DNA of 21,114 bases, taken from a virus. Both the position numbers and the translations under genes were made by a program. Below the pieces are notes generated by a model. That model saw only the letters and a list, made by a program, of their open reading frames with translations, ran no database searches and had not been told where the DNA came from. Every line of letters begins with the position of its first letter. The first letter of the stretch is position 1. This document shows positions 1 through 7,145 of this stretch, piece after piece. The DNA is taken from positions 11,318-32,431 of the IMG/VR virus record IMGVR_UViG_3300030108_000811. One strand, given 5' to 3'.

Positions 1-102
1 GTTGGAGAGCAAAGGTCAAAGGTAGCGGGAAAGCGAACACAGGTACAGATTTTTAAAAAGGGTAAAGAAGCGATTAGAAGGGCAAATAAAAAGAAAAAGT
101 AG
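1..102 (+). CDS. C-terminal end of an unidentified basic phage protein (partial)
   Basis: Frame 1 is open from the window edge to a TAG at 100-102 and encodes 33 residues, rich in Lys and Arg, ending in Arg-Arg-Ala-Asn-Lys-Lys-Lys-Lys. The stop lies one base before the ATG of the next gene at 104, the tight spacing seen through the rest of this operon, which supports this frame as real. The gene begins outside the window, so its function cannot be told. In head-to-tail gene order a portal or head protein would be expected upstream, but nothing in these residues shows that. Confidence 0.55.
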   Translation, partial: VGEQRSKVAGKRTQVQIFKKGKEAIRRANKKKK

Positions 103-103
103 T

Positions 104-337
104 ATGGCTAGGAAGTTTAAAAAAGTACCAAAGACAAAACGAGGCGTACCCAAAAAATATGTTAAGGGTTCTAAGAACCAAAAAAAAACACAGGATGAGA
201 TATTAAGAACACGTAAGATGTACAGAGAGGGTGCATTGACACCTGCAATGATGGATATGATATCAAAACAAAGGAGTAAGAGTGGCAAGAAAACCAGCAA
301 AAAGAAAACCAGCAAGAAAAAAAAGCGGAGGAAGTAA
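104..337 (+). CDS. small lysine-rich protein of unknown function
   Basis: This 77-residue protein is very basic. Its middle (about residues 30-58) looks helical and carries a Met-rich stretch (PAMMDMISKQ). The last 17 residues are almost only Lys, Ser, Thr and Arg, with a KKTSK unit repeated twice. No domain is recognised. It starts at an ATG one base after the preceding stop and shares its last 56 bases with the next gene in another frame. A Lys-rich tail like this suggests contact with DNA or another acidic partner, perhaps inside the head, but that is inference from composition only. A weak purine-rich stretch precedes the start. Confidence 0.7.
   Translation: MARKFKKVPKTKRGVPKKYVKGSKNQKKTQDEILRTRKMYREGALTPAMMDMISKQRSKSGKKTSKKKTSKKKKRRK
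271..276 (+). promoter_or_regulatory. Shine-Dalgarno that decides a GTG start
   Basis: AAGGAG lies 5 nt before the GTG at 282. It sits inside the preceding coding sequence and supports GTG 282 as the true start of the next gene, despite the 56-bp overlap. Confidence 0.7.
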
Positions 338-596
338 AGCCGCAGTTCTTGCTAAGTATTCCAAAAGCTCTGGAATATCGAAAGGAACTTTGTCTAAGGT
401 GTATTCAAGAGGATTGGGTGCATACTACTCCAGTGGCTCTAGACCCGGAGTCAGTGCTCATCAATGGGCCGCTGGCAGGGTAAGAAGCTTTGCTACGGGT
501 AAAGGTGGAGCTAGAAAAGCAGATGCAGATTTAATACGTGGTGGTAAAAAGAAAACAGCTAAAAAGAAAACAACGACTAGAAGAAAGAAGAAGTAA
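282..596 (+). CDS. basic protein with a short viral domain (DUF5824-like) between lysine-rich tails
   Basis: This 104-residue protein uses a GTG start backed by AAGGAG at 271-276. It has three parts: a basic N-tail (residues 2-20, RKPAK/RKPAR repeats), a core at about 24-88, and a Lys/Thr/Arg C-tail. The core carries KVYSRGLGAYYSSGSRPG followed by HQWAAGRVRSF. That pattern (KVYxRGxxAYxxGxRPG...QWAxGRVxSF) resembles a short uncharacterised domain that I recall from phages and large DNA viruses as DUF5824. The accession is from memory and unchecked. Its function is unknown. It overlaps the upstream gene and ends three bases before the next ATG, with a second stop (TAG) directly after its TAA. 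Confidence 0.8.
   Translation: MARKPAKRKPARKKSGGSKAAVLAKYSKSSGISKGTLSKVYSRGLGAYYSSGSRPGVSAHQWAAGRVRSFATGKGGARKADADLIRGGKKKTAKKKTTTRRKKK
287..316 (+). repeat. 15-nt tandem duplication translated in two frames
   Basis: AAGAAAACCAGCAAA at 287-301 is repeated at 302-316 with one change at the last base. The unit lies in the overlap of two genes and is a multiple of three, so it makes a five-residue repeat in both: KKTSK in the upstream protein and RKPAK/RKPAR in the downstream one. Confidence 0.8.
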
Positions 597-599
597 TAG

Positions 600-1841
600 A
601 TGGCAACATTTGAAGCACAGGTAGAAGCGTTAACAAGTTTAGATATAGATGGTAGCAGTGCACCAACACAGTCAGAACTTTCTCAGTTCTTAACAGATGG
701 TGCTAAAGAAATTTTAAATACACTACCAAGATCAAAGCAAGCTTTGTTTACAACTGCAAACGATTTGAATGGTAGCAGTCAAAGTCTTACTCTTTTGGGT
801 TCTGAGATATTTAGTGTAACTAGAGATGATGGCACAATCAATCAACCTTGCAGAAGAGTACCTGCTGAGTTAAATGGACGTATTAGAGATTCTGATGATA
901 TGATGGCGGCTACCACTACAGACCCTGCTTACTACGTTACAAATAATATTTTAGTTGTTGTCCCTTCACCTACTAATGCTCAGAACGCCCATGTCCATAC
1001 ACTGAACTACCCTACCGTTGCTTTTGGTGACAGCACCATTGCTAAGTTTCCAGATGATGCTGAATATCTTGTTCCTATTTATGGTGCAATAAAATCTTTA
1101 AGCAATAAATTAAGCACGTTAATAAAATCAGATTTAAGTATATCTGCATCAGCACCAAGTGCTCCTAGTTTGGCTACATTGTCATATTCTAACGCTAGCA
1201 ATGCTGATGCTAATGCAACATCTGTAAGTAGCGTTACTGTTTCTACAGTTGATAAAGCAGATATTAGTGGTGATGTGCCAACATATTCAAAGCCTAGCAC
1301 CACCGTTAACTTTGGAAGTGGTAATAATTTTGATACCTTGTTAGGAACCGATGAAGATACCGAGTTAGCATCTGTAGAGTTGCAAAAGCAGAATCAGTTG
1401 CTTGATGCACACAGAGCAGATATACAAAATGAGTTAAATGAGTTTAATAAAGAAAATGTCAGGTATCAAGCTAATGTGCAAGCAGAGCTTGCAAAGCACA
1501 ATACCGATTTGCAAGTTGCACAAAGGCAAGCACAAATTGATGCGGCTGATGCACAACAAGAAGCATCTCAGGCAACGGATGTTGACAAGTTTAATAAATC
1601 TCAAGATCAAGCATTGGACTTGCAAAACAAAGCTCAGACCTTGCAGGCGGCCATACAGAATAATGACGATTTAGTGTCAAAGTTTTTAGCAGAGTTAAAT
1701 AAGTACAGTGCACTGGTAAACACTGAGGTTCAGACATATTCTCAAAACCTTGAAAATAATCAACGCAATTATAACATATATAGCCAACAACAGGCTAAAT
1801 TACAGGCAGATTATGATAAAGGAATACAGGCGTTGAAATAA
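600..1841 (+). CDS. putative virion structural protein with C-terminal coiled coil
   Basis: This protein has 413 residues in two parts. The N-terminal half (about 1-165) looks like a compact mixed fold with a helix at 22-42 (SELSQFLTDGAKEILNTL). It ends in AEYLVPIYGAIKSLSNKL, a pattern I associate with phage head-tail or neck structural proteins. After a Ser/Ala/Thr-rich linker (about 175-255) comes a long Gln/Asn-rich helical region (about 256-413) with few Pro or Gly, very likely a coiled coil. It sits just before the adaptor-like genes and overlaps the next gene by TAATG. The role is inferred from position and architecture. A head-tail connector component or a protein bundled around the tail are both possible. 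Confidence 0.6.
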   Translation: MATFEAQVEALTSLDIDGSSAPTQSELSQFLTDGAKEILNTLPRSKQALFTTANDLNGSSQSLTLLGSEIFSVTRDDGTINQPCRRVPAELNGRIRDSDDMMAATTTDPAYYVTNNILVVVPSPTNAQNAHVHTLNYPTVAFGDSTIAKFPDDAEYLVPIYGAIKSLSNKLSTLIKSDLSISASAPSAPSLATLSYSNASNADANATSVSSVTVSTVDKADISGDVPTYSKPSTTVNFGSGNNFDTLLGTDEDTELASVELQKQNQLLDAHRADIQNELNEFNKENVRYQANVQAELAKHNTDLQVAQRQAQIDAADAQQEASQATDVDKFNKSQDQALDLQNKAQTLQAAIQNNDDLVSKFLAELNKYSALVNTEVQTYSQNLENNQRNYNIYSQQQAKLQADYDKGIQALK

Positions 1842-2191
1842 TGGCAATACATTCTTTAACAGTAAAACAAATTATTAGTAGGGTTAGGCAAGTTTTTCCT
1901 GATGCACCAGAAACATATATCATATCTTTAATTAACGATGCGTTAAATGAACTTGGTCAATACTCTCAAAAGTCAATGTCTGCAAAAGTTAACATCGAAG
2001 CTAATCAAACATTTTATGATTTGTCAGATAGTGCTGTAGATTCTTCTAATAAAGCAATGGGGATAAACAAGGTATATAGAGTAGATATAATGGACAATGA
2101 AGGTGACTACATAAGGATTCCAAGGGTGTTGGATGGTGAGCCACTTATGTTTGATATTACTTCAGAGTCTGCAATAGAGGAGCCTTCATAA
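1841..2191 (+). CDS. head-tail adaptor-like protein, N-terminal part
   Basis: This 116-residue protein starts at the ATG overlapping the upstream stop (TAATG). It opens with a helical segment (SLTVKQIISRVRQVFPD, then YIISLINDALNELGQY), followed by beta-rich sequence with FYDLSD and YRVDIMDNEGDYIRIPR. Short helix pairs followed by FYDLP-type and YRV-type strands are typical of the adaptor that joins portal to tail in podoviruses (T7 gp11 / P22 gp4 type). The usual C-terminal helices are missing here and appear in the next gene. The two products may form one adaptor in two chains, or the gene may be broken. It is translationally coupled to both neighbours. Confidence 0.6.
   Translation: MAIHSLTVKQIISRVRQVFPDAPETYIISLINDALNELGQYSQKSMSAKVNIEANQTFYDLSDSAVDSSNKAMGINKVYRVDIMDNEGDYIRIPRVLDGEPLMFDITSESAIEEPS
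2176..2182 (+). promoter_or_regulatory. Shine-Dalgarno for the 2191 gene
   Basis: AGAGGAG lies 8 nt before the ATG at 2191. It argues that the second adaptor-like piece has its own translation start and is not simply the out-of-frame remainder of a frameshifted gene. Confidence 0.6.
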
Positions 2192-2619
2192 TGGCTAGCA
2201 ATATAAAACATCCAGAAGATAAGGTATTGTACTTTATCAGAGGAGATCATTTAGGATTAATTACAACATTTTCTTCAACAGGTGAATCAAGAACAGATAG
2301 GAAAGCTTTTCAAGCGTTTGACCACTCGGTTACAAACGGACTACTTATACATTATTATGGAAATCCTAATAAGGTTACAGCAATCACGGATACTCCAGAT
2401 GTTGATAATTTATATCATTCTGCGATTGTGGATTATGTAAAGAAATGTTTATACATGGATCGTGCAGGAAAAACATCGGATGGTAACAGAGCACAGATGG
2501 CAATGAACCTGATGATGAGACATGAAAGAAAATTTGATATGGCCATTAAGAAATATGGCACAAAGAAAAGAAGTAAGACTGGAGGAACCAGAGCAGTCGT
2601 TCCAGCTAGTTTTACATAA
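2191..2619 (+). CDS. head-tail adaptor-like protein, C-terminal part
   Basis: This 142-residue protein begins with a strand-rich stretch (HPEDKVLYFIRGDHLGLITT), then LLIHYYGNPNKVTAITDTPDV, then two helices: LYHSAIVDYVKKCLYMDRAG and a Met-rich helix, AQMAMNLMMRHERKFDMAIKKYG. It ends in a basic tail. The order 'YYG-P...TDTPDV...AIVDYV...' fits the C-terminal half of a podovirus head-tail adaptor, where the helices face the portal. It overlaps the previous gene by TAATG and has a good Shine-Dalgarno of its own. Together the two products total about 258 residues, somewhat longer than my recollection of T7 gp11 (about 196). I infer that they act together at the portal-tail junction. Confidence 0.6.
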   Translation: MASNIKHPEDKVLYFIRGDHLGLITTFSSTGESRTDRKAFQAFDHSVTNGLLIHYYGNPNKVTAITDTPDVDNLYHSAIVDYVKKCLYMDRAGKTSDGNRAQMAMNLMMRHERKFDMAIKKYGTKKRSKTGGTRAVVPASFT

Positions 2620-2641
2620 GATTATTGATTGATTATTTGTC

Positions 2642-2672
2642 TTGATCTAGGCTAAGTTTCACGACATATAAT
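2642..2672 (+). promoter_or_regulatory. candidate sigma70-type promoter before the tail fibre gene
   Basis: A perfect TATAAT at 2667-2672 follows TTGATC at 2642-2647 with 19 bases between, slightly longer than the usual 17. This 104-bp gap (2620-2723) is the largest break in the late operon, so a separate promoter for the fibre gene makes sense. No terminator hairpin was seen in the gap. Confidence 0.4.
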
Positions 2673-2723
2673 TTAACTATATGAATGCTTTAAAGCGGTG
2701 GTGGTGGAAATATAGGATAGATT

Positions 2724-5699
2724 ATGTCAGACATAAATAAATTCACTACAAAAGAAGTACTAAATAAGGTACTTCTAGATTCTTCAGGCAACTCCGTAGC
2801 CGCAAATTCTCACACATCTCAAGAAGCGTTAAACGCTGTTCTTGATACTTCTAACAATAGACTTAATGTATCCCTCGGTGGTAGCAATACTATCTCAGGT
2901 GATGTTACCATTACAGGCGACTTAACTGTACAAGGTAGTAATACTAATACTTATGATGAAATAGTGCAAGGACAACTTATTGTTCAAACAGGAAGTTCAG
3001 GGGCAACTGTTGATAGTAATGCTGATGAATTAGTAGTAGAAAGCAATGGAAACGCTGGTATTTCTATCCTTACACCTAATGCTAATACAGGACAATTAGC
3101 TTTTGGAAGTGATAGTGATGCTTATGGTGCTTTTGTATCATGGCAGGGTAGTGCTAATCAAATGACAATTGCAACTGCTAATGCTGACGATAGTCTAGTT
3201 TTACAAACAGCAAATAAAGTTACTGCAGTTACTATAGACTCAAGCCAAAACGCAACCATTACTGGAGACTTAACTGTCACTGGTGGAGATATTTTTTCTG
3301 CAAATCTTGGACTCCAAACAACAAACGGAACAGGCACAATATTTTTAAGTGGAAATACAACAATAAATGATGCTGGGCATGATGTAGATTTTAGAGTTGA
3401 GTCAGATACAAATACACACGCTTTTTTTGTGCAAGGTTCTGACGGAAATATCGGTGTTGGAACTGCAAGTCCAAAACATTATTCTGGAACAAGTGGAACA
3501 ATTTTATCTATACATAATTCAAGTTTTAGAGGAGTTTTAGAGTTAAGTGGAGCATCTAATTCAGATGATGGAGTAATAGGTGCTATAACATTTGCAAACA
3601 CAGAAAATGATGCCGCAAGTGGAGCATTAGCTCAAATATATACGATTGTTGAAACAAGTGATTCAAATCTACATAATGATAGTGGTGGACATTTAGCTTT
3701 TTTTACAAAGCCAGAAGCTGGAACATTAACTGAAGGAATGAGAATAGACAGCTCTGGCAATGTTGGTATTGGAATTTCTCCTGTTGCAAGTCAGAAACTT
3801 CAAGTAAAGGTAGCCTCTGATGTTAACTTTACAACAAGTGCAAACAGTTCATCTTTAAGATTAAATGCAGTAAATGATGCCGTATCTGCAACTATTCCAT
3901 TAGAAATAAATTCATCTTCAGTAGAGAATTTTGGCCCATTAACTCAACGCTTATATGTTAAACATATGCATTCAGATGGTACAACTTTGTCAGGTTGGGT
4001 AGGAACTGGAAGTGCTTTAGGTAGTGCTGGGAATACTGATTTAATGTTAAGAGCCAATGGTTCTCTTTTTTTTACTGTAAATAATAGTGGTACTTCTGAC
4101 AATACTCGATTGATTCTTGATGATAACTCCAGAATCTCACTATCTAATAATGATAGTGGTGGTACAGGAGGACAAGACAGCACAAGCTCAAACACTATTA
4201 TAGGATATAAAGCTGGTAATGCAGTAGCAAGTGGAACTATAAACAATACTTTTATAGGGCATAATGCAGGTTTATCAGTCAATGATGGAGTAGCTAATGT
4301 TGTGGTAGGAACAAATTCAGCAGATGCTCTTACAACAGGCGACCATAATGTAGCATTAGGATACTTTGCTCTTTCTGCTTCTACAGATGTAGATGGTGCT
4401 ATTGCTATTGGTAGTGGTGCTATGGAAAGTGGTAATGTAACTTCTGCGGCAGATGGTAGCGTAGCTATCGGAAGAAATTCGCTTTTAGCATTGACTTCTG
4501 GAGCTGGAAATACAGCAGTAGGTTATGAAAGTTTAGATGCTGAAGATGACGGAGATAGAAATACTGCTATAGGATACCAAGCCTTAACTAATCAAACAGG
4601 AACAAGTGGAATTGTTGGGAATACTGCATTGGGATATGGTGCAGGTGATTTAATAACGACAGGAGTTCAGAATGTTTTATTGGGTTCAACTACAGATCCA
4701 TCTGCTAATAGTGGTTCAAATCAAGTTGTTATCGGATACAATGCAACAGGACAAGGTGATAATACAGTAACGCTTGGTAATAGTTCTGTAACTGATGTTT
4801 ATATGGCAGAAGATGCAACAAGTGATAACGCAACAAATACTGAAGGTGCCACAGTTTACGCTAAAGGCTTACATCTTAAAAACTTATCTGCTCATGATTC
4901 TGGTGGAATGGATACTCCATTAATAATTCATACTCATTTTGATGATAGCCCCGATGGAAATCAAGGAAATGGTTTGCTTTATAGATTTAGTGCAGATGAT
5001 ACAAATGCTGGTAAAGATGTTGGAAAGATTGGTTTTATTAGTGAATCTGGACTCGTTGATACGTCAGGTAATTTTGGAGGACGTTTAGAGTTTCATTGTA
5101 TAGGAGCTGATACATTAACAGAAGTTATGAGGCTTAATGGTGGTGATGGTCATTTTAATGCAGTAATAAAAGGAAGCACCGCTGGAGGAGCTGAAAGATT
5201 TGGTCTTTCTGTAGAAAATGATGGAAATAATGCTAATTGTCATGGAATAAAAATTACAGCAGGGGCTGATAATGCAAGTGGTACAACAGATTATATAGAA
5301 TGTAAGGATGGTGATGGCGACCAAGTAGGGCATATTTCAAATACTTCAGGCACTTTTGCTTTAACTGATCCATCAGATAGCAGATTAAAAAAGAACATTA
5401 CCGACACAACTGTAAAAGGATTAGAAACAGTAGAAAAAATAAAAGTTAGAGATTTTGAGTGGAAAAAATCAGGTGATAAAATGATTGGTGGTTTTATAGC
5501 TCAAGAACTAAATGAAGTTTATCCATCTGCTGTAACAGGAACAGATGGGGCAGTTGAAGACATACTTGATTCTGATGGTAAGAAAACAGGAGAAAGAATT
5601 TTACCTATGGGAATTTCAAGGGATGTTCTTGTGCCTGTATTAATTAAAGCAGTACAAGAGTTATCTGCAAAAGTAGCAGAATTAGAAAAGAATAATTAA
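2724..5699 (+). CDS. tail fibre with YadA-head-like repeats and C-terminal S74 chaperone
   Basis: This 991-residue protein is Gly/Ser/Thr/Asn-rich. The N-terminus has two short similar units (EVLNKVLLDSSGN and EALNAVLDTSNN) that may anchor it to the tail. Beta-prism-like stretches with GDLTVTGG and GNVGIG-type motifs follow (near residues 60-200, 240 and 345). Residues about 490-692 carry repeats such as NTAIGYQAL, NTAVGYESL, NVALGYFAL and AIAIGSGAM, the left-handed helix repeat of YadA-type adhesin heads. The last 108 residues, from Ser884 in SDSRLKKNI, form the peptidase S74 intramolecular chaperone, which helps the trimer fold and cuts itself off just before the Ser. GGFIAQELNEVYP and a short terminal coiled coil are also typical. 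It should bind the host surface. Start: ATG 2724 with a weak AGGATA upstream. Confidence 0.92.
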   Translation: MSDINKFTTKEVLNKVLLDSSGNSVAANSHTSQEALNAVLDTSNNRLNVSLGGSNTISGDVTITGDLTVQGSNTNTYDEIVQGQLIVQTGSSGATVDSNADELVVESNGNAGISILTPNANTGQLAFGSDSDAYGAFVSWQGSANQMTIATANADDSLVLQTANKVTAVTIDSSQNATITGDLTVTGGDIFSANLGLQTTNGTGTIFLSGNTTINDAGHDVDFRVESDTNTHAFFVQGSDGNIGVGTASPKHYSGTSGTILSIHNSSFRGVLELSGASNSDDGVIGAITFANTENDAASGALAQIYTIVETSDSNLHNDSGGHLAFFTKPEAGTLTEGMRIDSSGNVGIGISPVASQKLQVKVASDVNFTTSANSSSLRLNAVNDAVSATIPLEINSSSVENFGPLTQRLYVKHMHSDGTTLSGWVGTGSALGSAGNTDLMLRANGSLFFTVNNSGTSDNTRLILDDNSRISLSNNDSGGTGGQDSTSSNTIIGYKAGNAVASGTINNTFIGHNAGLSVNDGVANVVVGTNSADALTTGDHNVALGYFALSASTDVDGAIAIGSGAMESGNVTSAADGSVAIGRNSLLALTSGAGNTAVGYESLDAEDDGDRNTAIGYQALTNQTGTSGIVGNTALGYGAGDLITTGVQNVLLGSTTDPSANSGSNQVVIGYNATGQGDNTVTLGNSSVTDVYMAEDATSDNATNTEGATVYAKGLHLKNLSAHDSGGMDTPLIIHTHFDDSPDGNQGNGLLYRFSADDTNAGKDVGKIGFISESGLVDTSGNFGGRLEFHCIGADTLTEVMRLNGGDGHFNAVIKGSTAGGAERFGLSVENDGNNANCHGIKITAGADNASGTTDYIECKDGDGDQVGHISNTSGTFALTDPSDSRLKKNITDTTVKGLETVEKIKVRDFEWKKSGDKMIGGFIAQELNEVYPSAVTGTDGAVEDILDSDGKKTGERILPMGISRDVLVPVLIKAVQELSAKVAELEKNN

Positions 5700-5704
5700 C
5701 AAAC

Positions 5705-5710
5705 AAGGAG
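5705..5710 (+). promoter_or_regulatory. Shine-Dalgarno that decides a GTG start
   Basis: AAGGAG lies 6 nt before GTG 5717, in the 17-base gap after the fibre gene. It supports the GTG as start. Confidence 0.7.
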
Positions 5711-5716
5711 TCAAAC

Positions 5717-5947
5717 GTGGCTAAAAAACAAAAAGAACAGAAGCCAGTCTTGACCTTAGATGATAAAGAATATATCATTGAGGATATGACTGATGAGCAA
5801 AAAGTAATGGTAAATCATCTTAATGATATACAGAACAAGCAAAGAACAAATCAATTTGTAGCTGAACAATTAGCAGTTGGGTACAATGCATTTGTCAATA
5901 TGCTTAAAGAGTCTTTATCTAAAGAAGAGGAATCAGAGGACAAGTAA
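5717..5947 (+). CDS. small DUF6447-like phage protein
   Basis: This 76-residue, highly charged protein has a GTG start with AAGGAG 6 nt upstream. After a Lys/Gln-rich leader it reads LTLDDKEYIIEDMTDEQKVM, then a long helix (about 30-68) ending in an acidic tail. The arrangement 'DGKEY..EDLSDE.K' plus a helix is what I recall of the uncharacterised family DUF6447, which is common near tail genes. That match is from memory. No enzymatic motif is visible. It sits between the fibre and another short gene with no spacing, so it is probably a virion or tail-assembly accessory protein. Confidence 0.7.
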   Translation: MAKKQKEQKPVLTLDDKEYIIEDMTDEQKVMVNHLNDIQNKQRTNQFVAEQLAVGYNAFVNMLKESLSKEEESEDK

Positions 5948-6238
5948 ATGCTAATAAGGAAAAGTTCTAAGGGTCATGACCTAAAGTTGTATAGAAATAC
6001 AACTCCCGGTGCGACTCGTACAAAGAAATATCCAGACGGTACAACAGAGACCCTTACTTATCCTTCTAGGTATAGTTATTTTTTAGTTTACAATGGAGAA
6101 GTCATAAAGAGAAGCAATAGTTGGGATACGATAGAAGAAGCTTATGTGGATAAATGCGATGATGAACATGGTGGTGGAGCAGGAAGAATGTTAGTTGGTA
6201 AGCATGAGCTTGTAAATAACGTGATACAAAACAAATGA
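5948..6238 (+). CDS. uncharacterised small protein
   Basis: This 96-residue protein begins directly after the previous stop, with AGAGGA about 8 nt upstream of the ATG. It appears to be a small beta-sheet domain (residues about 8-60, including KYPDGTTETLTYPSRYSYFL and VYNGEVIKRSNSWDTIEEAY), followed by a Gly-rich stretch DEHGGGAGRM. No family is recognised and there is no membrane segment or signal. A polypeptide of this size after fibre genes may be a fibre-assembly or structural accessory protein, but the sequence does not decide that. Confidence 0.65.
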   Translation: MLIRKSSKGHDLKLYRNTTPGATRTKKYPDGTTETLTYPSRYSYFLVYNGEVIKRSNSWDTIEEAYVDKCDDEHGGGAGRMLVGKHELVNNVIQNK

Positions 6239-6414
6239 ATAAAACAATAAAAACATTAAAGAACGGAGACTTTAAAGTTGTACATACGAGTTATAACATT
6301 CCTGTTAGTTATGTTAGCAATCCACAGTTGCACAAGTCAGGGGTGGATAGTGGCAAACGTGCCAATAGGAGAGGAGGAAAAATTTACAAATACAGTGTTT
6401 ATAGAGATTGTTGA
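6235..6414 (+). CDS. possible 59-aa ORF nested with the 6278 gene
   Basis: An ATG at 6235 overlaps the preceding TGA (ATGA), and the frame stays open for 59 codons to a TGA at 6412-6414. It overlaps the signal-peptide gene at 6278 by 137 bases in another frame. The predicted product is basic (GKRANRRGGKIYKYS near the end), with no membrane segment and no known domain. There is no clear Shine-Dalgarno. It may instead be a leader whose translation controls the 6278 start, or chance. Confidence 0.3.
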   Translation: MNKTIKTLKNGDFKVVHTSYNIPVSYVSNPQLHKSGVDSGKRANRRGGKIYKYSVYRDC

Positions 6415-6511
6415 TGCTGACTCTATTACACATTGGTATCATGGTCGTGTGTCTGATCATACTAATTGGTGCTACTTACATAATGATTGGGAAAAAGTCG
6501 AGGTAAGGTGA
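6278..6511 (+). CDS. small exported protein, possible lipoprotein
   Basis: This 77-residue protein uses a TTG start with GGAG at 6265-6268, 9 nt upstream; the only ATG nearby (6311) would cut off the signal. Residues 2-16 are hydrophobic (YIRVITFLLVMLAIH), followed by Cys18. IHSC is an imperfect lipobox (His at the second position is unusual), so an outer-membrane lipoprotein is possible but not certain. The mature part has aromatic and acidic residues and further Cys at about 67. The stop overlaps the next GTG (GTGA). Because the next gene encodes a membrane protein with a coiled coil, an outer/inner spanin pair is one reading; the order and the weak lipobox leave doubt. Confidence 0.55.
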   Translation: MYIRVITFLLVMLAIHSCTSQGWIVANVPIGEEEKFTNTVFIEIVDADSITHWYHGRVSDHTNWCYLHNDWEKVEVR

Positions 6512-6828
6512 GTGCAAAGCCAGATACCGCCAGAAGTTACAGGACTACTATTCTTGACGATAACGCCATTGTTAGTATTAACCTTAAATGGCTGGGTCAG
6601 ATTGCAGTCCTTATCGGAATGTTGGTCTATGGTTACTGGCAAATTGAAAGCCGTATTAGAAAGCTGGAAGATAAAGTTACTTATGCAGACGAACAAATTG
6701 GGAGCTTACTTGATAAGCACATCGTGGAAGAACGGGTTAAAAGAGAAGAGCTTGAACAGAAAGTAGCTTTCTACGAAAAAGAGTTTAACATTAACCCACT
6801 AAGTTGGGGCAAGAGAAAGAAGAAGTAA
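6508..6828 (+). CDS. membrane protein with one TM segment and a coiled coil (spanin/holin-like)
   Basis: I take GTG 6508 as start (106 residues) because it overlaps the upstream TGA as GTGA and has GAGGT at 6500-6504, though the spacing of 3 nt is short. A TTG at 6487 would add seven residues and has no Shine-Dalgarno. A polar N-tail (about 1-27) leads into one membrane segment (LGQIAVLIGMLVYGYW, about 28-45). An amphipathic coiled coil (about 46-92) and a basic end (WGKRKKK) follow. This is the plan of an inner-membrane spanin subunit or of a class III-type holin. It lies in a run of small membrane genes. The function is inferred from architecture. Confidence 0.65.
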   Translation: MSAKPDTARSYRTTILDDNAIVSINLKWLGQIAVLIGMLVYGYWQIESRIRKLEDKVTYADEQIGSLLDKHIVEERVKREELEQKVAFYEKEFNINPLSWGKRKKK

Positions 6829-7145
6829 TGGATTTTTTAGCAATATACGGTGAAGCAGGAATGATAGGAGTGGTTGGTGCTATGTTCGTATATTTAGTTA
6901 TATCATTGTCAAACAAAAGTGCTAAACAGCAAGAACAATTAGAAAATTTAAAAGTAGAAAACAAGGGCCAGTCTGAAACATTAGAGAATATGGAAGGTAT
7001 GATTATAAAGCTTATCAACAGATGGAATCAATCAGACGATAAACTAGATCGCAAGTTTGATGCTTTGACAAAAGAGATAAACGACTTAGATAACCAAGTA
7101 TCTAGAATAGATGGTTCTTTAAGTAGAATAAATGGGAAACACTAA
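6828..7145 (+). CDS. holin-like membrane protein with coiled coil
   Basis: The start is ATG 6828, overlapping the previous stop as TAATG, with AAAGAAGAAG before it; a TTG at 6804 is open but unsupported. The 105-residue product has an N-terminal membrane segment (about 8-27, AGMIGVVGAMFVYLVISLS). A long charged coiled coil (about 28-100) with heptad-like LDNQVSRIDGSLSRI at the end follows. One N-terminal helix plus a coiled coil resembles small holin-associated proteins of the BhlA/UviB or XhlA type. This is a structural analogy, not a recognised sequence match. Confidence 0.65.
   Translation: MDFLAIYGEAGMIGVVGAMFVYLVISLSNKSAKQQEQLENLKVENKGQSETLENMEGMIIKLINRWNQSDDKLDRKFDALTKEINDLDNQVSRIDGSLSRINGKH

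Noticed and set aside
3944-4282. Minus-strand open frame inside the tail fibre gene
   Set aside because: It is the shadow of a strongly coding plus-strand repeat region; it has no start context or family and breaks operon direction.
6235-6511. Classical Rz/Rz1 overlapping spanin pair
   Set aside because: The outer frame (6235) has no membrane segment and the inner lipobox is imperfect, so the embedded spanin arrangement is not supported.
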